Origin: G965279355 sp965279355
GTDB lineage: Bacteria > Pseudomonadota > Alphaproteobacteria > CACIAM-22H2
Assembly: GCA_965279355.1 (NCBI GenBank)
Contig: OZ257155.1
Coordinates: 2,418,001 to 2,482,000, forward strand
Direction of reading: 5' to 3'
DNA length: 64,000 nt
Within the stretch, counting starts at the first letter, position 1; every line of letters begins with the position of its first letter. Below, piece after piece: positions 26,266 to 35,437 of the stretch. The notes beneath the pieces were generated by a model that saw only the letters and a program-made list of their open reading frames with translations, was not told the origin of the DNA and made no database searches. Position numbers and translations under genes: made by a program.

Positions 26266-29200
26266 ACGGAGAAGTACTTTGCCTGCGGGTGATGGCAGAT
26301 GATCGCCGAGGTCGACTGCTCGGGATGCAGCTGGTCTTCGTCGGACAGGCTGATGCCCAGACGCTCCGCCCCCAGCAGCGACAGCACCATGCGCTGATCC
26401 TCAAGCCTGGGGCACGCCGGGTAGCCGAACGAGAAACGCGAGCCCCGGTATCCCTGTTTCAGCATCAGCGCCATGTCGCGATTGTCGTCATGGGCGATCC
26501 CGAGTTCGGCGCGCACCCGCTTGTGCACGTATTCCGCCAGCGCCTCGGCCAGTTCCACGCCAAGACCGTGCAGATACAGATAGTCCTGATACCGGTTGGC
26601 GGCGAACCACTCCCGGGCTTCCTCCGAGGCGCGTGCGCCGATCGTCACGACCTGCAGGCCCATCACGTCGAACTCGTTGGCGGTGCGATCGCGGAAGAAA
26701 TCCGCGATGCACAAACCGCCCGCACGGGTCTGCCGGGGAAACGAGAACCGCGCCACCTCTCCCTTCAGGTCGGGATCGAAAAGGACCACGTCGTCTCCCT
26801 CTGCCCGGCAGGGCCAGTAGCCGTACGCCGCCTGCGGCTGAAAGATATTCTGGCTCTCGGTTTCGGCCAGCATGCGGCGCAGGATCGGCCGAACCTCGCG
26901 GCGGGCCCAGACCCGATGCTCCTCCGCCGTCCGGCCCGCCTTGCGGAAGCCCCACTGAAACTGGAACAGCATCTGCTCGTTCACAAACGGCAGCAGGGCC
27001 TTCACCGGAACGCGCTCGATCACCCGGGCGCCCAGGAACGGCGGCACCGGAACCGGCACGGACGCCGCCAGATCGCTACGCCGCAGCTGGATTTCCTCAT
27101 GGTCGATGGGGCGCGCGATATCGGCATCCTTCGCCTGCTGCCGCCGCGTGTTGACCGGCCGCCCGACACGCTTGGCTTTTACCTCACACAGGTGATCGTC
27201 AAACTTGCTCGAGATCACCTTTTCCATCAGGTGAAGGCCGTCGAATGCGTCGCGGGCATAGGCCACCCGACCCGACTCATAGGCGGCGACGCAATCCTCC
27301 TCGACATAACGCCGGGTCAGGGCGGCGCCACCCAGCAGGACCGGAATCTTCAGGCCGTTGCGCGACATCTCTTCCAGATTTTCGCGCATCACGACGGTCG
27401 ATTTGACCAGCAGACCCGACATGCCGACGGCATCCGCCTTGTGGTCGGCAACGGCCGACAGGATGTTCGCAATCGGCTGCTTGATCCCGAGGTTGATCAC
27501 CTTGAAGCCATTGTTGGACAGGATGATGTCGACCAGGTTCTTGCCGATGTCGTGGACATCGCCCTTCACGGTTGCCAGAACGATCGTGCCCTTCTGCTGG
27601 CCTGCGACCTTCTCCATGAACGGCTCAAGATGCGCCACGGCGGCCTTCATCGTTTCCGCCGACTGCAGGACGAAGGGAAGCTGCATCTTTCCGGATCCGA
27701 AGAGCTCGCCGACGACCTTCATGCCATCCAGCAGGAACGTGTTGATGATCTCCAGCGGCGGGTAGGTCTTCATCGCCAGGTCGAGATCCTGTTCCAGGCC
27801 CTTCTTGTCGCCATCGACGATCCGCAGCTTGAGACGCTCCTCGACGGCTTCCGATCTCGGCTGGCTTTCCTTGCTCTGGGCGGAACGATCCTGAAACAGG
27901 GCAATGAACGCGTGCAGCGGGTCATAACCCGGCGCGCGGCGATCGAAGATCAGGTCGCGGGCAATCCGGGCTTCTTCCTCCGGGATCTTGTGCAGCGGCA
28001 TGATCTTGGAATGGTGCAGGATGGCGCCGGTCAGGCCGCGCTCGAGCGCCTCCTGCAGCATGACCGAGTTCAGGACATGTCGGGCCGCCGGATTCAGGCC
28101 GAATGAGATGTTCGACAGGCCAAGCACAATCTGCACCTCGGGTAACGCGTCCCGGATCGCCGAGATGCCGTCGAGGGTCCAGAGGCCAAGCTTCCGGTCG
28201 TCTTCCGTGCCCGTGGCGACAGTGAAGGTCAGCGGGTCGATGAGGAGATCAGAAACCGGGAGGCCGTGCCTGTGGCAGGCAAAATCGACAAGCCGCCGGG
28301 CGACCTCCAGCTTGCGATCCACCGTTTTGGCCATGCCCTGTTCGTCGATGGTCAGGGCGACCACCGCCGTCCCGAACCGCCGCGCCAGCTTCAGGCGGGC
28401 CTCGGCCGGCCCCTCGCCATCCTCGAAATTGATCGAGTTGAGGATCGGCTTGCCGCCATAGAGCTTCAGAGCGGATTCCAGAACCGGCAGCTCGGTCGAA
28501 TCGATGACCAGCGGTGCCGTAACCGCGCCGCGGAAGCGGCTGACCACCTCCCCCATCTCGCGGACCTCGTCGCGGCCGACAAAGGCGGTGCAAATATCGA
28601 GGGCATGGCTGCCTTCCTTGACCTGCTCGCGCGCCATGCCGACGCAGGCGTCCCAGTCATTCTTTTCCTGGTGCTCGCGCCATTTCCGCGAGCCGTTGGC
28701 GTTACAGCGCTCGCCGATGGACAGATAGGCATTCTCCTGCCGCAGTGACGTCTGATGATAGAGCGATGCGACAGACGGCGTGGATATCGCCTTCCGCAGC
28801 CTGGGCGCTGGACGACTGCCCTTGTCGGCAATGCGCCGCAGCATGCCATCGAGGGCGGCAATATGATGGGTGTCGGTGCCGCAGCAGCCGCCGATCAGGT
28901 TGACGCCGTCTTCGCGGACAAACCGCTCCAGCCAGCGTTCGAGCTCGGCATGCGACAGCGGATAATGCGCGCAGCCATCGACAAGTTCGGGGAGCCCGGC
29001 ATTGGGCTGCACCGAGATCAGGCCGGTCCAGTTCTCCGCCAGATACTTCACATGCTCGGCCATCTCCTGCGGCCCCGTGGCGCAGTTGAGGCCCAGCGAA
29101 GCCACGCCCATGGCCTCGATCACCGTTGCCGCCGCCGCGATATCGCTGCCGACCAGCAGCGTTCCCGTGGTCTCCACCGTGACCTGTACGAAGATCGGCA

Positions 29201-29753
29201 GATCGGTCTTGCGACTCTCGCCGAGCGCACGGCGCACGCCGTTGATCGCGGCCTTGATCTGCAAGGGGTCCTGGCAGGTTTCGATCAGGATACCGTCGAC
29301 CTCACCGTCGATAAGACCCCGCCCCTGAATCGTCAGGGCGTCCTCGAGCTCCTGATAGCCGATATGACCGAGCGAGGGCAGTTTGGTGCCGGGACCGATC
29401 GAGCCCAGCACGAAGCGGTCGCGGCCATCGGCACGGAATTCCCCGACCACCTCGCGGGCAAGCTGCGCCGCCAGCCTGTTGATCTCATAGGCCTGCGACT
29501 GCAGCTCGAATTCGGCCAGGGTCAGCGGCGAGCCGCCGAACGTGTTGGTCTGAATGATATCGGCGCCGGCCGTGAGATAGCTGCGGTGGAAATCCTGCAC
29601 CAGCTCCGGTCGCGACTTGTTGAGAATCTCGGTGCAGTTCTCATGGCCGAAATAGTCGCGCTCGGTGTCGAGGCGCATCGCCTGCGAGCGGCTGCCGGTC
29701 GCGCCGTCGCACAGCAGGACCCGCTCCCGCAGAAGATCCAGAAGATGCGCCAT
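26262..29753 (-). CDS. metH: Cobalamin-dependent methionine synthase
   Basis: MetH transfers the methyl group of 5-methyltetrahydrofolate to homocysteine through cobalamin. This 1163-residue protein has all four modules: homocysteine/zinc barrel (LLCDGATGS start; ligand Cys in GLNCATGP and the pair in GGCCGTDTHH near residue 290), folate barrel (PILNSINFEDGEG), cobalamin domain with DVHDIGKNLVDIIL (the cobalt-binding His near residue 732), and the SAM activation domain (GYPACPRLEDQ). E. coli MetH is 1227 residues, so it is full length. The ATG at 29753 gives MAHLLDLLRERVLLCDG, the normal N-terminus, and lies two bases after the metF stop; the longer frame upstream overlaps metF and is rejected. 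Confidence 0.97.
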   Translation of the reverse strand: MAHLLDLLRERVLLCDGATGSRSQAMRLDTERDYFGHENCTEILNKSRPELVQDFHRSYLTAGADIIQTNTFGGSPLTLAEFELQSQAYEINRLAAQLAREVVGEFRADGRDRFVLGSIGPGTKLPSLGHIGYQELEDALTIQGRGLIDGEVDGILIETCQDPLQIKAAINGVRRALGESRKTDLPIFVQVTVETTGTLLVGSDIAAAATVIEAMGVASLGLNCATGPQEMAEHVKYLAENWTGLISVQPNAGLPELVDGCAHYPLSHAELERWLERFVREDGVNLIGGCCGTDTHHIAALDGMLRRIADKGSRPAPRLRKAISTPSVASLYHQTSLRQENAYLSIGERCNANGSRKWREHQEKNDWDACVGMAREQVKEGSHALDICTAFVGRDEVREMGEVVSRFRGAVTAPLVIDSTELPVLESALKLYGGKPILNSINFEDGEGPAEARLKLARRFGTAVVALTIDEQGMAKTVDRKLEVARRLVDFACHRHGLPVSDLLIDPLTFTVATGTEDDRKLGLWTLDGISAIRDALPEVQIVLGLSNISFGLNPAARHVLNSVMLQEALERGLTGAILHHSKIMPLHKIPEEEARIARDLIFDRRAPGYDPLHAFIALFQDRSAQSKESQPRSEAVEERLKLRIVDGDKKGLEQDLDLAMKTYPPLEIINTFLLDGMKVVGELFGSGKMQLPFVLQSAETMKAAVAHLEPFMEKVAGQQKGTIVLATVKGDVHDIGKNLVDIILSNNGFKVINLGIKQPIANILSAVADHKADAVGMSGLLVKSTVVMRENLEEMSRNGLKIPVLLGGAALTRRYVEEDCVAAYESGRVAYARDAFDGLHLMEKVISSKFDDHLCEVKAKRVGRPVNTRRQQAKDADIARPIDHEEIQLRRSDLAASVPVPVPPFLGARVIERVPVKALLPFVNEQMLFQFQWGFRKAGRTAEEHRVWARREVRPILRRMLAETESQNIFQPQAAYGYWPCRAEGDDVVLFDPDLKGEVARFSFPRQTRAGGLCIADFFRDRTANEFDVMGLQVVTIGARASEEAREWFAANRYQDYLYLHGLGVELAEALAEYVHKRVRAELGIAHDDNRDMALMLKQGYRGSRFSFGYPACPRLEDQRMVLSLLGAERLGISLSDEDQLHPEQSTSAIICHHPQAKYFSV

Positions 29754-29755
29754 GG

Positions 29756-30661
29756 TCAGGCCGCCGATCTGGCAGCGGTTTGCTGCGGCCGCAGGCCCAG
29801 AATGTGGCAGATCGCATAGGCAAGATCGGCGCGATTGAGGGTGTAGAAGTGAAACTCGCCGACCCCGTATTCCTGCAACCGGCGGCATTGCTCGGCCGCC
29901 GCCGTCGCGGCGACCAGCCGGCGCGTCTCGGGCATGTCGTCCAGGCCCTCGAACAGCCGGGCAAGCCAGGCCGGCACGCGGGTGCCGCAGGCACGGCTGA
30001 ACTTCACGACCTGGGCGAAGTTGGTGACCGGCAGGATACCGGGTGTGATCGGCGCCGTGATGCCGCGTGCGGCGCAGCGATCGCGGAACCGCAGGAAGAC
30101 ATCGATGTCGAAGAAATACTGGGTGATGGCGCGGGTGGCGCCGGCATCGAGCTTGCGCCTGAGATTATCGAGGTCGCTGTCCGCATCACCCGCCTCGGGA
30201 TGCGTCTCGGGATAGGCGGCAACGCTGATCTCGAAATCGGCGACGCGCTTCAGCCCGGCCACAAGGTCCGCGGCATAGGCATAGCCGCCGGGATGGGGCG
30301 CATAACGGGTCTGGGGCGGCGGCGCATCACCCCGCAGGGCGACGATATGGCGAATGCCCGACGCCCAGTAGGCCTGGGCGATCTCGTCGATCTCCTCCCG
30401 CGTCGCACCGACACAGGTGAGATGGGCGGCGGCATTGAGAGAGGTCTCCGCCTCGATCCGGCGCACCGTGGCGTGGGTCCGGCTACGGGTGCTGCCCCCG
30501 GCCCCATACGTCACCGACACGAAACGCGGTGCCAGCGGCTCCAGCCGGCGGATCGCCTGCCAGAGCTGGGCTTCCATCTCCTCCGTCTTGGGCGGAAAGA
30601 ATTCGAAGGACACCGCGAGGGCGCTCGGAAAGGGACCGCCGCCAATCAGGCCGTTGCTCAT
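29756..30661 (-). CDS. metF: 5,10-methylenetetrahydrofolate reductase
   Basis: MetF reduces 5,10-methylene- to 5-methyltetrahydrofolate using FAD and supplies the methyl donor for MetH, encoded two bases downstream. The 301-residue product (E. coli 296) carries SFEFFPPKTEEME, SVTYGAGGSTRSRT, HLTCVGATREEI and ALRGDAPP, the FAD/folate-binding signatures of the family. The start is set at 30661 (MSNGLIGG) because the frame extending to 30739 adds 26 residues with no family resemblance. Methionine biosynthesis genes are often under SAM/SAH control, but I could not find a convincing riboswitch upstream. Confidence 0.95.
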   Translation of the reverse strand: MSNGLIGGGPFPSALAVSFEFFPPKTEEMEAQLWQAIRRLEPLAPRFVSVTYGAGGSTRSRTHATVRRIEAETSLNAAAHLTCVGATREEIDEIAQAYWASGIRHIVALRGDAPPPQTRYAPHPGGYAYAADLVAGLKRVADFEISVAAYPETHPEAGDADSDLDNLRRKLDAGATRAITQYFFDIDVFLRFRDRCAARGITAPITPGILPVTNFAQVVKFSRACGTRVPAWLARLFEGLDDMPETRRLVAATAAAEQCRRLQEYGVGEFHFYTLNRADLAYAICHILGLRPQQTAARSAA

Positions 30662-30953
30662 GAGCGGCGCGCTCCAGGGGGCTGGGTCAGGGTGTACATC
30701 AGAGGACTCTCCAGTGGGACAATTTGATCTGTCCGGCACACAACGCCGCTTGGTTATTTCCCATTCCCGTATATCTGGAGAAAACTCGAATTCCCAATGA
30801 AATTAAAATGTTGACTGGCATTAGATTTTTTATGGGGCGGCGTCCCAGCGTGCTTTTTCGCTGAGGGTGCAGGGATTTACGGCCATATTTGTGGGCATTA
30901 TCCCACTAATTCGGCTGGATGCCCACTCTCTGCCCACCGCATTCCGTCAGGGG
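30662..30953. other. Intergenic region upstream of metF
   Basis: This gap of about 290 bases between metF and the terminator of the preceding operon must hold the metF-metH promoter. The middle (about 30765-30840) is AT-rich compared with its surroundings. I saw no clear riboswitch, operator or gene. Confidence 0.5.
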
Positions 30954-30973
30954 AAAGCCCGCCAGCGGCGGGC
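30954..30973 (-). terminator. Probable terminator of the second peptide ABC operon
   Basis: On the minus strand, a few bases after the permease stop at 30978, GCCCGCC-GCT-GGCGGGC is followed by TTTCCCC. The stem is strong, the T tract short, so termination is probable but not certain. Confidence 0.55.
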
Positions 30974-30977
30974 GCAA

Positions 30978-31883
30978 TCAGCGGCGCTTCATCGTCGGGT
31001 CGAGGGCGACGCGCATCGATTCGCCCAGCGTGTTGAACGCCAGCGCGGTCAGCAGGATCGCCATGCCGGGCGCGTACATCTGCTCCGGCGCCAGCTCGAT
31101 GTAGTTATAGGCGCGGGCCAGCATGCCGCCCCAGCTTGCCGCCGGCGGCTGCACGCCCAGCGACAGGAAGCTCAAACTCGCTTCCGCCAGCAGCGCGATC
31201 GCCAGCATCAACGTAACCTGCACGATGACCGGCTGGATCGCATTGGGGACGATATGGCGGATGATGATCTGGGTGGTGCTGGCACCGAACGCCCGCGCGG
31301 CATCGACATAGAGCGCGTCCTTCACGACGAGCGTCTGCGCGCGCACCAGCCGCGTCAGGAATGGCGCAAAGACGAACCCGACCGACAGCATGGCGTTGGT
31401 CAGGCCGATCCCAAGGACGCCCGTCACGGCAATCGCCAGAACGATCGGCGGGAAGGACAGCAGCGCGTCGACGAACCGGCTCACCACCTCATCGAACCAG
31501 CCACCAAGGAATCCGCAGATCAGCCCGATCGGGACGCCCAGCACGATGGCGACACCGACCGCGAGCAAGGACGCATAGATCGAGTTCGGCGCGCCCCAGA
31601 TCAGGCGGCTCATCACGTCACGGCCGAGATCGTCGGTGCCGAGCCAGTGCTCGGCGCTTGGCGGCAACAGCAGGTTGGCGACGTTCTGCTCGACGGGAGA
31701 ATACGGGGCGATCCAGGGCGCGAAGATCGCGACGAAGAACAGCATCGCAAGATAGGCGATGCTGATGACCGCGCGCAGATCGTTCCTGGCCCAGCGCCAA
31801 AGGCGTTGCAGGCGCGTCTTCTCCGCCCGGACAGGAGCGGCCAGAGCGGCCTGGGTCGTCAGCGGGGCCGGAATATCGGTCAT
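30978..31883 (-). CDS. Peptide ABC transporter permease, DppC/OppC-like
   Basis: This 301-residue inner-membrane permease has the OppC_N segment at the start (about residues 30-60, LRAVISIAYLAMLFFVAIFAPWIAPYSP) and the hallmark HWLGTDDLGRDVMSRLIWGA. The BPD_transp_1 domain follows, with the EAA loop AARAFGASTTQIIIRHIVPN. It is the last gene of a five-gene operon (DppD, DppF, binding protein, DppB, DppC order) and starts one base after the DppB stop. It pairs with the permease at 31885-32838. The substrate could be a dipeptide, an oligopeptide or another small compound such as an opine or glutathione. Confidence 0.93.
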   Translation of the reverse strand: MTDIPAPLTTQAALAAPVRAEKTRLQRLWRWARNDLRAVISIAYLAMLFFVAIFAPWIAPYSPVEQNVANLLLPPSAEHWLGTDDLGRDVMSRLIWGAPNSIYASLLAVGVAIVLGVPIGLICGFLGGWFDEVVSRFVDALLSFPPIVLAIAVTGVLGIGLTNAMLSVGFVFAPFLTRLVRAQTLVVKDALYVDAARAFGASTTQIIIRHIVPNAIQPVIVQVTLMLAIALLAEASLSFLSLGVQPPAASWGGMLARAYNYIELAPEQMYAPGMAILLTALAFNTLGESMRVALDPTMKRR

Positions 31884-31884
31884 G

Positions 31885-32838
31885 TCACGCCTCCGCCACG
31901 CGCGGATCGAGGATTGCGTTCAGCACATCGACCAGCAGGTTCACCGCGATCACGACGATGACCAGGATCAGGACCACACCCTGCACCGTCGGGAAATCCT
32001 TGTTCAACGCGGAATAGGCGACAAGGCTGCCGACGCCGGGAATGGCGAACACCGCTTCGATGACCACGGCACCGGAGAACAGGCGGTTCACCGTCAGGCC
32101 AAGCAGGGTCAGCATGGTGACGGCGACGTTGCGCATGCCGTGTTTCCAGAGGGTCAGGCTGGGGCTGAGCCCCTTGGCGCGATGGGTGCGCATGTATTGC
32201 GAATTCAGAACCTCGATCAGGGCGCTGCGCACCTGACGCGCGAGTTCCGCGATGACACCGACGGCGAGTGCTACGGCCGGCAACGTTGCCTGCAGCAGCG
32301 CCTTGCCCGGATCGACCGTGATCCCGGTTGCGCCGGTGGTCGGGAACAGCCGCATCTCCAGCGCAAAGGTCAGCACCAGGATCATGGCGAGCCAGAAACT
32401 CGGCAGGGCCACGCCAAGCGAGGCGACGCCGGTCACGAAGGAATCGATCTTCGAGCCGGATTTCGTGGCCGCCAGCACGCCAAGCGGAATGCCGATCGCC
32501 GCCGCCAGGAACAGCGCGTACGAGGCGATGAGAATGGTGTTCGGCAACCGGTAGAGAATGAGTTCCGTCACCGGCTGGCTTGAGAACAGGGAACGGCCGA
32601 GATCGCCCTGCATCGCGTGCCAGAGCCAGATTCCGTACTGGACGACCAGCGGCTTATCGAGACCGTAGAGCTGGTTGATCTCCGCGATACGCTCCGCCGA
32701 GGCGTATTCGCCGGCCAGCGCCAGCGCCGTATCGCCGGGGACCAGCTGCACCAGCACGAACACGACGAATGTCGCGAACACGATGATCGGCAGCAACTGC
32801 CACAGTCGCCGGACGATCAGACGGGGAATACGGCCCAT
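31885..32838 (-). CDS. Peptide ABC transporter permease, DppB/OppB-like
   Basis: This 317-residue DppB-type permease opens with a membrane helix LLPIIVFATFVVFVLVQLVPGD and carries the family motif LYGLDKPLVVQYGIWLWHAM before the transport domain. The EAA loop is visible as YMRTHRAKGLSPSLTLWKHG. It forms the channel with the DppC-type subunit, whose gene follows by a single base. The substrate-binding protein gene is 23 bases upstream. Confidence 0.93.
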   Translation of the reverse strand: MGRIPRLIVRRLWQLLPIIVFATFVVFVLVQLVPGDTALALAGEYASAERIAEINQLYGLDKPLVVQYGIWLWHAMQGDLGRSLFSSQPVTELILYRLPNTILIASYALFLAAAIGIPLGVLAATKSGSKIDSFVTGVASLGVALPSFWLAMILVLTFALEMRLFPTTGATGITVDPGKALLQATLPAVALAVGVIAELARQVRSALIEVLNSQYMRTHRAKGLSPSLTLWKHGMRNVAVTMLTLLGLTVNRLFSGAVVIEAVFAIPGVGSLVAYSALNKDFPTVQGVVLILVIVVIAVNLLVDVLNAILDPRVAEA

Positions 32839-32861
32839 GTCGCTTCCTATTGCCTCAGGAC

Positions 32862-34421
32862 TTACGCCGACAGCCAGACATCGATGATCTTCGGCACCGT
32901 CAGCAGGTTCGGCCGGAAGTTCTGGACCTTCCGGTTGCGGATCGTCACGCCCGCGTTCAGGAACTGAACCATCTGCAGCGCGTTCTCGATCACGAATTTC
33001 TGCAGCTTGGCGAACGCCGCCTTGCGAACGGCCTGATCCTGCGCCGACATCGTCTCGTCGAGCAGTTCCGCGAACCCGGGCAACTCTACCTTGCCGGCAT
33101 TGCGGTAGGCGTCCTTCGAAAAGAGCTGGTCATAGAGCATGCTGGGATCGGGGAAGGCGCTCGACGGGCTGAGGAAAATGTCACCCTTCTTTTCGGTGAA
33201 GAAATTCTGCGTCGCCTGCGCCGGCTGGGCCGGGGTGAGCTTCACGCGGAATCCGACTTTCTGAAGCTGCGAGATCACCAGCTCCTGGCGCTGCATCGCC
33301 ACCTGGTCGCCCCAGCCGATCGCCTCGATGTCGATGCCGTTCGGATAGCCGGCCTCGGCGAGCAGCTGCTTCGCCTTCTCAGGGTCGTGCTTGTAATAGT
33401 GCGCGGTTGCGGGATCGGTCGCCCAGTGCGCACTGGGCAGAATATTGCTCGACGCCTCGCCGGTGCCCAGCGTGACGACCTTGTTCACTTCCTCGCGGTT
33501 GACGGCATAGTTCAGCGCCTGGCGGACCTTCACGTTGTTCATCGGCGCTTTACCGTAATTGATAAAGGTGCCGTACAGCACAAGTGAGGGCATGGCGACG
33601 GCGATCACATTGGAGGCGCGGTCGGCGATCGCCTTGTGGATGGCGAGCAGGTTGAGCGCCAGATCGCTCTCGCCCGACGTCACGGTGCGGGCGCCGGTGT
33701 TGAGATCGGCGATGATGCGGAACTCGATGGCGTCGAGATACGGCAGGCCCGGCTTCCAGTAATTCTCGTTGCGCACCATCTTCATGATGGAATTGTCCTG
33801 CCACTCCACATACTTGAACGCGCCGGTGCCGACGGGGGCGCGGTCGATATTGCCGTCCTTGGCGTCGCGCACGGATTTCGGGGACACCATGCAGCCGACG
33901 CGGTTGGTCAGGATCGCCGGCAGGCCGGCATTGGGCTTGTTGAGCTTGAACGCCACCTGATGGGGACCACGCACTTCCACGCCGTCGACCGTCGTGAGGT
34001 CGGCCTTCACGTTGGAGCGCTGATCGGTCTTGTAGCGTTCGATGTTGAACTTCACGGCCTCGGCGTTGAAATCCGTGCCGTCGTGAAACTTCACGCCAGT
34101 TTCGAGGTCGAGGACCAGGGTCTTGGGATCGGTAAACCGCCATGCCTTGGCAAGGCCGGGCCGCAGTTCCAGCGTCTCGGGCACGAAGTCGACCAGCGCG
34201 TCGTAGAGCGCATAGAGCGTGTCGAAATCGGTGAGGTTGCGGCCGGTCATCGGATCGACCGAGGCCGGGTTGTAGGGAATGGCGACGCGGAGCGTACCGC
34301 CCTTGCGCGGGGTCCCCGACTGGGCGAACGCATTGCCGGCCAGCGTCATCGCGGCGGTGCCGGCGACGGCACCCTTCAGCACGGTGCGGCGAGCGATTGT
34401 CTTGCGGTTCCGGATGGTCAT
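32862..34421 (-). CDS. ABC transporter substrate-binding protein, family 5 (peptide type)
   Basis: This 519-residue solute receptor of the SBP_bac_5 family has a twin-arginine signal (ARRTVLKGAVAGTAAMTLAG, cleavage near AFAQS). The family signature region appears as GRNLTDFDTLYALYDALVDF. It captures peptides or similar solutes in the periplasm for the permeases encoded downstream. The Tat signal implies export of a folded protein. It sits between the ATPase pair and the permease pair, with gaps of 23 bases on each side. Confidence 0.92.
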   Translation of the reverse strand: MTIRNRKTIARRTVLKGAVAGTAAMTLAGNAFAQSGTPRKGGTLRVAIPYNPASVDPMTGRNLTDFDTLYALYDALVDFVPETLELRPGLAKAWRFTDPKTLVLDLETGVKFHDGTDFNAEAVKFNIERYKTDQRSNVKADLTTVDGVEVRGPHQVAFKLNKPNAGLPAILTNRVGCMVSPKSVRDAKDGNIDRAPVGTGAFKYVEWQDNSIMKMVRNENYWKPGLPYLDAIEFRIIADLNTGARTVTSGESDLALNLLAIHKAIADRASNVIAVAMPSLVLYGTFINYGKAPMNNVKVRQALNYAVNREEVNKVVTLGTGEASSNILPSAHWATDPATAHYYKHDPEKAKQLLAEAGYPNGIDIEAIGWGDQVAMQRQELVISQLQKVGFRVKLTPAQPAQATQNFFTEKKGDIFLSPSSAFPDPSMLYDQLFSKDAYRNAGKVELPGFAELLDETMSAQDQAVRKAAFAKLQKFVIENALQMVQFLNAGVTIRNRKVQNFRPNLLTVPKIIDVWLSA

Positions 34422-34444
34422 CGGCGTTCTCCTCGGTATCGGAT

Positions 34445-35437
34445 TTATTCGGCGGCGGCTTTGACGATGCTGCCGGCGAAATGGCAGGCGACAAAGCGCC
34501 CGGGTTCAAGCTCGCGCCATTCCGGCACGCGTGTCGAGCATTCGCTGACCGCGTGCGGGCAGCGGGTATGGAAGCGGCAGCCGCTGGGCGGGTCCAGCGG
34601 GCTGGGGATTTCGCCCTTCAGGACGATGCGGACATTGTTGCGGAGATACGCCGGCACCGGCTCCGGCTCGGCCGAGAGCAGCGCCTGCGTATAGGGATGC
34701 AGCGGCTGCGCCATGATCGCATCGGCCGGCCCCAGCTCGACGATCTTGCCGGCATACATCACCGCGACCCGGTCACTGATATGGGCGACGACGCGCAGGT
34801 CATGGCTGATGAAGACGTAGGTGAGCTTGAATTCCTTCTGCAGGTCGGCGAACAGATTCAGCATGTCCGCCTGGATCGACACGTCGAGGGCCGCGACCAC
34901 TTCATCGCAAACGATCAGCCTGGGCTCCAGCACCAGGGCGCGGGCGATATTCGCGCGCTGCTTCTGACCGCCGGAAATCTCATGCGGATAACGGCCGACG
35001 AGCTCGCGCGAGAGCGCGACCTTCTCCAGCATGGCGTGGGTCTTGGCATTGCGCTCGGCCGCCGTCCCGATCCCGGAGATCTCCAAGGGCTCCCGTACGC
35101 TCTCGAAGATCGTCATGCGCGGATCGAGGGCCGCGTTGGGATCCTGGAAGATGATCTGGAAACCGCGGCGATGCTGCCGCAGCTCGCTCTTGCTGAGCGC
35201 GAACGGATCCTTGCCGTCGTGTAGAATGCGGCCGCCTGTCGGCTTCAGCAGGCAGACAATGCCGCGGCCAACGGTCGTCTTGCCGGAGCCGGACTCGCCG
35301 ATGACGCCGAACGTCTCGCCCGGCTGCACCTTGAAGCTGATGCGGTCGACAGCCTTGGCGACCTGTCCGCGCTTCCGCCCACGGAAATGGATTTCGACAT
35401 TCTCAACCGTGAGGATCGGCGTGCCGGCCGTGGTCAT
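34445..35437 (-). CDS. Peptide ABC transporter ATP-binding protein, DppF/OppF-like
   Basis: This 330-residue ATPase has Walker A GESGSGKTTVGR, signature ISGGQKQRANIARAL, Walker B LIVCDEVVAALD and the switch His in FISHDLRVV. The C-terminal oligo_HPY extension contains the GCRFHTRCPHAVSEC cysteine pattern. It works with the DppD-type ATPase whose gene overlaps its start by four bases (ATGA at 35434-35437). In Walker B the usual DEP is DEV, a small variation that leaves the catalytic Glu intact. Confidence 0.93.
   Translation of the reverse strand: MTTAGTPILTVENVEIHFRGRKRGQVAKAVDRISFKVQPGETFGVIGESGSGKTTVGRGIVCLLKPTGGRILHDGKDPFALSKSELRQHRRGFQIIFQDPNAALDPRMTIFESVREPLEISGIGTAAERNAKTHAMLEKVALSRELVGRYPHEISGGQKQRANIARALVLEPRLIVCDEVVAALDVSIQADMLNLFADLQKEFKLTYVFISHDLRVVAHISDRVAVMYAGKIVELGPADAIMAQPLHPYTQALLSAEPEPVPAYLRNNVRIVLKGEIPSPLDPPSGCRFHTRCPHAVSECSTRVPEWRELEPGRFVACHFAGSIVKAAAE

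Noticed and set aside
26289..28106. 605-codon plus-strand frame opposite metH
   Set aside because: The minus strand encodes a full MetH with all catalytic motifs; the plus frame has no recognisable domain.
30662..30953. Possible SAM or SAH riboswitch upstream of metF
   Set aside because: I looked for the paired stems of SAM-II and SAH elements and found none that fit. A covariance-model search would settle this.
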